The notes beneath the pieces are model-generated. The model worked only from the letters and a program-made list of their open reading frames with translations. It searched no databases and was not told the DNA's origin. Of a stretch of DNA of 9,711 nt, positions 1 through 5,514 are shown piece after piece. The stretch comes from MFZZ01 sp964610165 (GTDB lineage: Bacteria > Patescibacteriota > Microgenomatia > UBA1406 > GWC2-37-13), in NCBI GenBank assembly GCA_964610165.1, contig CAZSUZ010000039.1, forward strand, positions 1 to 9,711, in the 5' to 3' direction. Made by a program: the position numbers and the translations under genes. Positions within the stretch are counted from its first letter, which is position 1. Each line of letters starts with the position of its first letter.

Positions 1-44
1 TTGAGTAGATTGATATCTACTTCTGTTATTTGTATTTGTGCCAT
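1..44 (-). CDS. 5' end of an unidentified gene (truncated by window edge)
   Basis: Fourteen codons are visible, reading MAQIQITEVDINLL, starting at an ATG at 44-42. A strong Shine-Dalgarno sequence (AAGGAGG, minus strand 55-49) lies 4 nt upstream, which fixes the start. The product cannot be identified from so few residues. The gene has its own sigma70-type promoter and an elaborate leader, with hairpins, an intrinsic terminator and a buried ribosome binding site, so its expression is probably conditional. It follows the endonuclease gene in the same direction but is separated from it by the promoter and terminator, so it is probably not part of the RM operon. Confidence 0.7.
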   Translation of the reverse strand, partial: MAQIQITEVDINLL

Positions 45-70
45 ATGGCCTCCTTCTAACTTGAGGCCAT
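45..70 (-). promoter_or_regulatory. Hairpin sequestering the Shine-Dalgarno sequence
   Basis: On the minus strand ATGGCCTC (70-63) and GAGGCCAT (52-45) form a perfect 8-bp inverted repeat around a 10-nt loop (62-53). The 3' arm contains most of the AAGGAGG Shine-Dalgarno sequence and ends directly against the ATG of the downstream gene. When folded, the hairpin should hide the ribosome binding site. The loop and its closing base read CAAGT, which copies part of the 5' arm of the upstream terminator and could pair with the terminator's 3' arm (ACTTG). That gives a possible switch between structures. The sequestration role is inferred from base pairing alone. Confidence 0.65.
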
Positions 71-71
71 G

Positions 72-119
72 AAAAAAGGCCCAAGTCAATCAACCGCGAG
101 TGGTTGGCTAACTTGGACC
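72..119 (-). terminator. Rho-independent terminator or attenuator in the leader
   Basis: On the minus strand GGTCCAAGT (119-111) pairs with ACTTGGGCC (86-78), 9 bp with one G-U pair. An inner 5-bp stem CAACC/GGTTG closes a 6-nt loop, and a run of six T follows (77-72). This is a textbook intrinsic terminator. It lies downstream of the leader promoter and upstream of the start at 44, the placement expected of an attenuator. It would also stop read-through from the RM operon ending at 230. Its outer three pairs overlap an alternative hairpin (ACCTT/AAGGT, 117-130), so the two structures are partly exclusive. Confidence 0.8.
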
Positions 120-174
120 TTTGAAAAGGTTTGTTTATCTGCCAAGATAAACGGTATCTAAGCTCGCTTGCTTA
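117..174 (-). ncRNA. Structured 5' leader, possible novel cis-regulatory RNA
   Basis: Between the presumed transcription start (about 181) and the terminator the minus strand has three consecutive hairpins. The first is TAAGC/GCTTA (174-170 with 163-159, 6-nt loop). The second is GTTTATCT/AGATAAAC (152-145 with 140-133, loop TGGC). The third is ACCTT/AAGGT (130-126 with 121-117, loop TTCA). The third shares three bases with the terminator 5' arm, so it could act as an antiterminator element. I do not recognise a T-box, SAM, TPP, purine or FMN riboswitch signature. It could instead be a terminated small RNA of about 110 nt. Either reading is inference. Confidence 0.5.
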
Positions 175-187
175 ATAATATAAGAAC

Positions 188-216
188 ACAGTATCACTGT
201 TGAAAAAAATTGTCAA
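188..216 (-). promoter_or_regulatory. Sigma70-type promoter for the leader and truncated gene
   Basis: On the minus strand a perfect -35 TTGACA (216-211) is followed by a 17-bp spacer and a -10 TACTGT (193-188). Transcription would start near 181. It lies only about 14 bp past the stop codon of the endonuclease gene, so the left gene is uncoupled from the RM operon. A second A/T-rich -10-like TATATT occurs at 182-177 but lacks a good -35. Confidence 0.7.
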
Positions 217-229
217 CGATTTTATTTAG

Positions 230-1993
230 TTACACTAACTTTTTTATTAATTCTTGTTTGGACTTTGCTTCTTGCAATATTTTTGATAACTCAAAAACAT
301 CTATAAAATTTATGCTTATTCCGTTGTGTTTCAAGTGCAAATCTAACTGCGTTTGAACTCTAGGACTAATTTTAGGTGCAGAAAAAATACCTATAATTTG
401 TTTATCTATATATTGCTTTTTAATTTTCTCTATATGCTCTGGAACTGATGCTCCTTCAGCACTCCATTGAAGGCTATTTGATCTGATGGTGGTAAGCTCT
501 AGAACAAATAAATATTTATCAATTTCAAAAATAAGATCTGGATATCCTTGTTTTCCACCTAGTGCTGGAAGTGCAAGACCGTAATCACCAATTCGTCCAT
601 TCCACTCAAAAGAGTCAATTACTTCGCTTGATTCGAGAGAGTCTAAGAGTTTAGAAAACAAAAATTCAAGTCTTCCTCCTTTATAATTTGGTAGCAAAAA
701 GTTCCTACCTAGATGCTTTCCAAGAGTTAATAATTTTGACTCATATTTTTTATCAAAACCACTTTTTCTAGAAAACATATCAGTTACTGCAATTGCAATA
801 TCTAACTCGTCAACTTGGTATTCATTACTCAAATTGATTACATATTCATTTTCTAAATAATCAAATTTTTTCTTAAATTTCCCCAGCTCCTTGCCAGTTG
901 ATAAATCTATCACGGCCAGTTGATATTCTGTTTCAGAAAAAACGGGTATAAGAGCAGAGCTTTTCTCTGGACCTAATGAGAAACTTCTATGAATTATGCC
1001 ATCATTACTCACAGTAACTAATACTTCATTAGTGCCCCCATACTTAATTTCTGTATTAAAGGGCGGGAATTTTACATCTGGATCACCAAAATAAACTGAC
1101 CACAATTCTATATCATCACCAAAGTTAAATGCTTCTATATCCTTAAATTCTTCCAAAGATTTTATTACTAAATCTTTATTTTTCAATTTAATTGTTTGTA
1201 ATGTTTTATAGTTTTCAATTTCAATTTTATCTTTTTCACATAAGCCAGATGATGCACAAAGTTCCATGTAATAACCTGCTGTTGGAGCTTTCACAAGAGT
1301 CAGCTGACCTTCTTCTGTTTTACAATATTCATTAATCTCGGCTTTTCTTCTTTCAATTTTTTGTTCTCTAAATGAAAGAATTCTTTCTTTAACAGAATTT
1401 ATTGAGTTTTCATTGGTTGAATGAAAAACGATATATGCAAGCTCTTCTTTGTCTAAGTAATTTAATTCTAATAAAAGCTTTAGAGTGAATCTAAATGGAA
1501 AAAGTAAAATATCTTCACAATCCTTCTTGATATTAGGATTTGTAATTATTAACTTCAATAATTGCTCCTTAAAAACTTCTGATTCAGTTATATAAACATT
1601 ATTTTTGATATATGTGTCTATGGTATTTTCGTATTTTCTACCTTCGTTAGTGAAACAAAAAACTTTTTCCTTAGGATGAGTTTTTAGCAGTTTAAAACCA
1701 ACTTTTGTAATGTTTAATTTAGAAGAATTTCCTTCTTTATTCTTAAATACAAAACCTAAATATTGAGGCATATTTGCCAATAAAGTTCTAACAGATTGGT
1801 GAGTCAAAGCCCTACCATTTCTTGAAAGACCAGCTTTTCCAATCTCAGTCCCTAAAAGCTCTTGTTTTTGAGGATTCCATCTGGCTCCATCAATATTCTT
1901 CTCATCAATGATGTGTATCATTGCAATTGTTTGATGAACAGAACCTCTTTTAGGTAAATGCCATATTTTTTTACTTCTATCATTTTTTGCCAT
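230..1993 (-). CDS. AlwI-family type II (IIS) restriction endonuclease
   Basis: A restriction endonuclease of 587 residues, expected to cut DNA at an unmethylated asymmetric site. The C-terminal PD-(D/E)XK-like core is visible: E443 in RLEF, then GYPD with D486, then VLELTT with E499, then a Q-W-S-A-E-G stretch with E513, then VPEH with H520. The D-to-E spacing of 13 and E-to-H spacing of 7 match the active site I remember for Nt.BspD6I/N.BstNBI, relatives of AlwI. The N-terminal half would be the recognition region. I place the start at the ATG at 1993-1991, only 2 nt after the stop of the upstream methyltransferase. A TTG 30 nt further upstream (2023) is open but lies inside that gene. It is the last gene of the operon, so the methylases are made first. 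The exact target (GGATC for AlwI, GAGTC for BstNBI) cannot be read from the sequence. No truncation is seen. Confidence 0.85.
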   Translation of the reverse strand: MAKNDRSKKIWHLPKRGSVHQTIAMIHIIDEKNIDGARWNPQKQELLGTEIGKAGLSRNGRALTHQSVRTLLANMPQYLGFVFKNKEGNSSKLNITKVGFKLLKTHPKEKVFCFTNEGRKYENTIDTYIKNNVYITESEVFKEQLLKLIITNPNIKKDCEDILLFPFRFTLKLLLELNYLDKEELAYIVFHSTNENSINSVKERILSFREQKIERRKAEINEYCKTEEGQLTLVKAPTAGYYMELCASSGLCEKDKIEIENYKTLQTIKLKNKDLVIKSLEEFKDIEAFNFGDDIELWSVYFGDPDVKFPPFNTEIKYGGTNEVLVTVSNDGIIHRSFSLGPEKSSALIPVFSETEYQLAVIDLSTGKELGKFKKKFDYLENEYVINLSNEYQVDELDIAIAVTDMFSRKSGFDKKYESKLLTLGKHLGRNFLLPNYKGGRLEFLFSKLLDSLESSEVIDSFEWNGRIGDYGLALPALGGKQGYPDLIFEIDKYLFVLELTTIRSNSLQWSAEGASVPEHIEKIKKQYIDKQIIGIFSAPKISPRVQTQLDLHLKHNGISINFIDVFELSKILQEAKSKQELIKKLV

Positions 1994-1995
1994 AT

Positions 1996-3219
1996 TTATT
2001 TCTTTCTTAATACAACTATCCAATCAGTTTTAATATGTCCACCATTTCCTTGTCTTGGTATTCTAAGATAGTGGTTTTGAATTAGGTAACCAAATTTATT
2101 TTCTAATTCAAATCCAATATCTAGTGCAATTTTTGTTAATATATCTGAAGTATCAATATCAATTCCTCTTATTTTACTATTTCCAACTACTAAAACGTAG
2201 ACACCATTCTTTCTTAATACATCATATGATTGCTCTAGGTGTCTTTTCATATCATCAAAGAAATTTGCAACAACCTTATATCTTTTCTCATCTTTTTCTT
2301 TTATCCTTTTCATTGTTTTATCATCAATAAACTTTAGTATTTCTTCATTTATAGAAGACTTGACTGAAAAAGCTTCGGTTCCAATATGTTGTTTTTTTAT
2401 GTTAAGAAGATTATCCTCTGTTTCCAAACCCAACCAGAGATTTTCTAGTCTTAGGGTTCTGACATAGTCAAAGGCATTAATATAAGGTGGAGAAGTTACA
2501 ATTAGCTGGACCTTCTTATCATACTCAATTTTTCTTGCATCATTGCCAATGATTTGTGGCTCAAATAAATTATTAGATTCTTTTTCTAGTAATTTAATAT
2601 TCTCCAAGTTTGATTGTAAATTTTTTTTAAAAAGTCCAATTACGTTGCTGATTGGCTTTTTTGGGTGCTTCTTTGATACATATGGTTTCGGCGATACCTC
2701 ATCTGCAAATGAAGATTTTCTGATAATACTAGCAAGTGCAACCTGTAAAAAGTTTTTTATCTTATTGTTTTCAACTTTATCAATACCAGATCTAATAATT
2801 CCTAATTTTCTACAATTTTCTTCACTAAACCAGTGATTTAGGTTTTTTATTTCTGGAATGATAAAAGAGGAGTCTAGACTATCTGTAAATTTTGAAATTA
2901 TTTTTTGTTCCTTTGCTGATAGAAGAGTTGTTTTCGTTTTTGTTAAGATTTTCCCAAAGCTATCAATCTCAATTCCTAAAGCTTTTCTGTTCTTTCGATA
3001 TGCTTCTACTAAGGTGGTTCCTGACCCAGCAAATGGATCAAGCACGAAATCACCCTCTTCTGTGTAGTTATCAATGGCCCATCCAGGAATTTGAGGAATA
3101 AATTTTGCTGGATATTTATAGAAACCATGTGTGAACTTTGTTGTTTTTCTATCATCAATAATATAAACAACATTTTGTTCTGTTTTTGCTGGTAGTTTTT
3201 TAACTTTTATTGTTTTCAT
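1996..3219 (-). CDS. DNA methyltransferase (N4-cytosine or N6-adenine), second of the pair
   Basis: An SAM-dependent amino-methyltransferase of 407 residues that should protect one strand of the target of the adjoining endonuclease. Motif X-like sequence (KYPAKF, 35-40) comes first, then motif I DPFAGSGTT (61-69, SAM binding). A variable region of about 170 residues follows, probably target recognition. Catalytic motif IV TSPPY (242-246) and a YVLVVGNS strand (341-348) complete it. The order I-TRD-IV is the alpha arrangement. SPPY is more common in N4-cytosine enzymes but does not exclude N6-adenine. Its ATG overlaps the stop of the upstream methylase by 4 bp (ATGA), so translation is probably coupled, and its TAA lies 2 nt before the endonuclease ATG. 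The stretch after SPPY (F-D-Y, L-W-L-G) resembles that of its partner, so the two are diverged members of one family. Confidence 0.88.
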   Translation of the reverse strand: MKTIKVKKLPAKTEQNVVYIIDDRKTTKFTHGFYKYPAKFIPQIPGWAIDNYTEEGDFVLDPFAGSGTTLVEAYRKNRKALGIEIDSFGKILTKTKTTLLSAKEQKIISKFTDSLDSSFIIPEIKNLNHWFSEENCRKLGIIRSGIDKVENNKIKNFLQVALASIIRKSSFADEVSPKPYVSKKHPKKPISNVIGLFKKNLQSNLENIKLLEKESNNLFEPQIIGNDARKIEYDKKVQLIVTSPPYINAFDYVRTLRLENLWLGLETEDNLLNIKKQHIGTEAFSVKSSINEEILKFIDDKTMKRIKEKDEKRYKVVANFFDDMKRHLEQSYDVLRKNGVYVLVVGNSKIRGIDIDTSDILTKIALDIGFELENKFGYLIQNHYLRIPRQGNGGHIKTDWIVVLRKK

Positions 3220-4538
3220 TTTCGTAGGTGAATAATGCTTTCTCTCAAGTATTTTTTGTTAGAATCTGTTTGCTTGTATTGTTGTGAGCTAGTGATTATG
3301 TAACGCACTACCTCAATTTTTTCTACCTTATATCCAATTTGTTCAGCAAAAGAGCTGATTAGTAAGTCAGTTGGCACTATTAATCCACCATACGCTGAGT
3401 TACTTACAATTATCTTACAAAATCCTCCATTTTTAAGCTTTTCAAACTGACTCAATAAAAGCTTATTTAGGTCATCTAGATAGTATTCGATCATTTTTGG
3501 AATCTTTTTATCCCAAAGAGTTCTACTTGATAGCTCATTTATCAATGAATCCAAATAGTTGTTCCTGAATAAAGTACTTCTGTGGTCTTTAGAGAACGCA
3601 TTTAGATGAGATCTAACCGACTGCTTTCTAATCGGTTTTAATTCTGGATAATTTTTTACGTATTTGCCCAGCCACAATTCAATTTTATAAATTTCTGTGT
3701 AATCAAAACAATTTGCATAGGGAGGTGAAAAGATTGAACCTGACAACAAATTATTTTCAATTTCATCCAGCCCTTTCAACGAGCTTTTATTTAGAATAAC
3801 TTGCTTAGTTTTATTTTCAGAGTTATTTGCAAAATTTAGATCTTTACTAATAATTCTAAGTTTTTTAATTAGTGAATTCTTTGCATCAACAGTGTTAGCA
3901 GGGATAAATTTTTTAGCTCTTCGTATCTTTAAACCATTTCCTGCTTTCCTGTAATTTGACAGTTCTTCAGCGATTGATAGAACTGCAATTTTATATAACT
4001 TTTCTACCTTTTTATTTTTATGATATTTTTTTGTATCTTCAATCAATTTTAAAAGATATTCACCTGTATCAGATTCGAAAAGTTTATCAAATATTGATAA
4101 TTGAGGTTTTTTAAAACTATTAGTATCTATTTCATTTGCTTCAATTCTATTAATAATAGTTTCAAAAAGTTTAGTATCAGAAATAGAATAGTCATTAAGT
4201 TTAACTTCGGCTAAATCTGCAACGAATGGATTAATTTCATAACCAAATCCATTGATACCCTTTCCTTTAGCTGCAATTAATGTAGATCCTGATCCAAGAA
4301 AAGGATCAATGATGAACTCGCCTTCTTGAACATTTTCTTCTTCTAAAATACGCTCAATCAACGTTACTGAAAAGCCTTCCTTATATCGATACCATCGTTG
4401 AAATCTTTTTTCGAGGTCAGTGCTATAGTTAACTAGGGTAGTATAAGTAGCTCTAGTCATTTTATTAGACTCAACCTTGAAGTGTTTTTCTAGGTTATCT
4501 ATCCAATTTTGATCGTGAATATTGTTTTTATTAGTCAT
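3216..4538 (-). CDS. DNA methyltransferase (N4-cytosine or N6-adenine), first of the pair
   Basis: A 440-residue SAM-dependent DNA methyltransferase, the second modification subunit of this RM operon. Motif I is DPFLGSGST (78-86), followed by an acidic EIN (101-103). A long central region (about 110-260) probably holds the target-recognition part. Motif IV is SPPY (271-274), followed by NCFDYTEIYKIELWLG, close in pattern to the other methylase. GGFCKIIVSNS (371-381) fits the later strand motifs. An asymmetric recognition site reads differently on each strand, so two separate methylases are expected, one per strand. The ATG (4538-4536) lies inside the last codons of the upstream HTH gene (8-bp overlap) with no strong ribosome binding site, which suggests translational coupling. 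It ends in TGA, which shows that TGA is a stop in this organism. The modified base is not certain. Confidence 0.88.
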   Translation of the reverse strand: MTNKNNIHDQNWIDNLEKHFKVESNKMTRATYTTLVNYSTDLEKRFQRWYRYKEGFSVTLIERILEEENVQEGEFIIDPFLGSGSTLIAAKGKGINGFGYEINPFVADLAEVKLNDYSISDTKLFETIINRIEANEIDTNSFKKPQLSIFDKLFESDTGEYLLKLIEDTKKYHKNKKVEKLYKIAVLSIAEELSNYRKAGNGLKIRRAKKFIPANTVDAKNSLIKKLRIISKDLNFANNSENKTKQVILNKSSLKGLDEIENNLLSGSIFSPPYANCFDYTEIYKIELWLGKYVKNYPELKPIRKQSVRSHLNAFSKDHRSTLFRNNYLDSLINELSSRTLWDKKIPKMIEYYLDDLNKLLLSQFEKLKNGGFCKIIVSNSAYGGLIVPTDLLISSFAEQIGYKVEKIEVVRYIITSSQQYKQTDSNKKYLRESIIHLRK

Positions 4539-4710
4539 TTTTTAAAAATTTCTCTAATTCACTTTTGCTAACTCTGTATTGTTTACCAACTTTAATTGCA
4601 ATTAGCTTTTTTGCTTGTATCCACCTATAAACTGTTAAATAGGAAATTTTTAGTTTTTTTGCTACTTCATGAATAGTATAGAACTCATCTTCTATGTGCA
4701 TTTTTATCAT
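4531..4710 (-). CDS. Small excisionase/MerR-type HTH DNA-binding protein, probable RM controller
   Basis: A 59-residue protein beginning MIKMHIEDEFYTIHEVAKKL and ending in ELEKFLKND. The pattern YTIHEVAKKLKIS-YLTVYRWI-QAKKLIAIKVGKQYRVSKSELEKFL is the typical HTH_17 (excisionase-family, MerR-like winged helix) fold. The recognition helix is around residues 23-32, and the GKQYRV wing is followed by a C-terminal helix. The ATG at 4710 is preceded by an in-frame TAA at 4716-4714; an ATG at 4701 is an alternative start. The gene overlaps the first methylase by 8 bp and is the first gene of the RM operon, the position where C-proteins sit in other RM systems. Three phased AATGATA repeats run into its start, which suggests autoregulation. 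No phage integrase is visible nearby, so a controller role is more likely than an excisionase. This role is inferred. Confidence 0.8.
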   Translation of the reverse strand: MIKMHIEDEFYTIHEVAKKLKISYLTVYRWIQAKKLIAIKVGKQYRVSKSELEKFLKND

Positions 4711-4731
4711 TGTTTATCATTTCCTATCATT
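4705..4731 (-). repeat. Three 10-bp-phased direct repeats of AATGATA, likely operator
   Basis: On the minus strand AATGATA occurs at 4731-4725, 4721-4715 and 4711-4705, exactly 10 bp apart, so all copies face the same side of the helix. The array ends within the first codons of the HTH gene. A fourth copy lies at 4756-4750, 25 bp away (two and a half turns). Phased short repeats of this kind are the usual binding array of small winged-helix excisionase-type proteins. Binding here would block the promoter or start region of the RM operon. The link to the HTH protein is inferred. Confidence 0.65.
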
Positions 4732-4745
4732 AGTCAATATGACTA
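4731..4745. promoter_or_regulatory. Perfect 6-3-6 palindrome, operator candidate
   Basis: TAGTCA-ATA-TGACTA is a perfect inverted repeat directly adjoining the phased AATGATA array. On the minus strand it also contains TTGACT (4737-4732), the best -35-like box for the RM operon. No convincing -10 is found at 16-18 bp (TAAACA or AAACAA at best), so the operon promoter is uncertain. A repressor bound to the palindrome would cover the -35. Confidence 0.5.
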
Positions 4746-4826
4746 AAAATATCATTGCTATAGTTCCATCATTTGAATGTCCTATTAGATTTCACTGCAA
4801 ATATAAGTGGCATTATGATTCCTTCA

Positions 4827-4856
4827 TTCACAATATTCATTTAAATCCTTTATAGT
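4827..4856 (+). promoter_or_regulatory. Promoter for the secreted-protein gene
   Basis: A -35 TTCACA (4827-4832, one mismatch to consensus), an 18-bp spacer and a -10 TATAGT (4851-4856) precede the gene that starts at 4915, leaving a leader of about 50 nt. It faces away from the RM operon. The 204-bp region 4711-4914 holds the two divergent control regions and nothing else recognisable. Confidence 0.55.
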
Positions 4857-4914
4857 AGAATTTAAAAGCGTAATAAAAACCATGTGCCTTTGAGTTTTTT
4901 AAGAAGTAAAAAAA

Positions 4915-5514
4915 ATGAAAAAAGTTATATTCGTACCGATTCTGTTGAGTTTCTTGCTTGGATTATTAAGCCACAAATACTTTTTTGCAGAAAAGGATGT
5001 CGTAAAAAACACAAAAACTTCAGTTTCAGTGTGTGATGAAATTGTTTCAAAAGTAAATAAAAAAGTAGAACCATATGCTGGAGAAACTGCAGATGTAAAC
5101 TTTGATTCATTGCCCGATGCAAAGCTTTTTCAAACAACTATTACAAAGCAAAGTGCAGAAGGTCCCAACTTTGCTGGGCATTACACCATAGCAACTTGGG
5201 GTTGCGGTACTGAGTGTCAAGGATTTGCGATTATTGATGCAATAACTGGTGACATTGTTGAGTATGAACCATCAATAAATCATCAAGTCAGTGAAGGTTT
5301 GTCTCATGTCTTGGATAGTAACTTACTTGTTCTTAACTCCAAGTCAGACAATCAAGAATATCTTGATTCCATAAAAGGAAGCTCTGTCTCTGAGGTGGTT
5401 GCTAATGACTTCGAAGCACATAAAGCGAGAATCTACTATCAACTCATTGAAGACAACGGTGAAGTATATCTCCACGAACTTTGTGTTGAAAATATTCTTG
5501 ATGGGCAGTTTTAG
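4915..5514 (+). CDS. Small exported or membrane-anchored protein of unknown function with conserved GPNFAGHY and CGTEC motifs
   Basis: A 199-residue protein. Residues 1-24 are a short basic start plus a hydrophobic stretch (VIFVPILLSFLLGLLS), a signal peptide or single membrane anchor, so the rest is probably outside the membrane. There is no lipobox cysteine. The core EGPNFAGHYTIATWGCGTEC (82-101) followed by GFAIIDAITGDI matches a pattern I recall in uncharacterised exported proteins of Proteobacteria and CPR bacteria; no function is known to me. Four cysteines (40, 97, 101, 190) could form disulfides outside the cell. It has its own promoter and converges on the DUF2779 gene, with the two stop codons overlapping by 4 bp. 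A weak AAGAAG precedes the ATG. Confidence 0.7.
   Translation: MKKVIFVPILLSFLLGLLSHKYFFAEKDVVKNTKTSVSVCDEIVSKVNKKVEPYAGETADVNFDSLPDAKLFQTTITKQSAEGPNFAGHYTIATWGCGTECQGFAIIDAITGDIVEYEPSINHQVSEGLSHVLDSNLLVLNSKSDNQEYLDSIKGSSVSEVVANDFEAHKARIYYQLIEDNGEVYLHELCVENILDGQF

Noticed and set aside
1994..2023. TTG start adding 10 residues to the endonuclease
   Set aside because: The extension lies wholly inside or against the end of the upstream methylase, while an ATG 2 nt after that gene's stop gives the tight coupling seen elsewhere in the operon.
2124..3101. Several plus-strand open frames of 68-97 codons
   Set aside because: They lie opposite the methyltransferase with clear motifs, are Phe/Leu/Ser-rich as expected of antisense AT-rich coding DNA, and lack ribosome binding sites.
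230..4538. Avoidance of GGATC or GATCC as a clue to the target site
   Set aside because: Several copies are present by eye both inside the RM genes (for example near 1080, 3040 and 4303) and outside. This neither supports nor excludes that specificity, since the DNA would be methylated.
4531..4710. Phage or transposon excisionase
   Set aside because: There is no integrase, attachment-site pair or other mobile gene in view, and the gene overlaps the RM operon.
4705..4756. Iterons of a plasmid or phage replication origin
   Set aside because: Only three phased 7-mers plus one outlier, with no replication initiator gene nearby; they sit at the start of a regulator gene, so an operator is simpler.
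4925..5137. Minus-strand open frame of 70 codons
   Set aside because: It is antisense to the exported-protein gene, which has a promoter, signal segment and conserved core; the shadow frame has no recognisable features.
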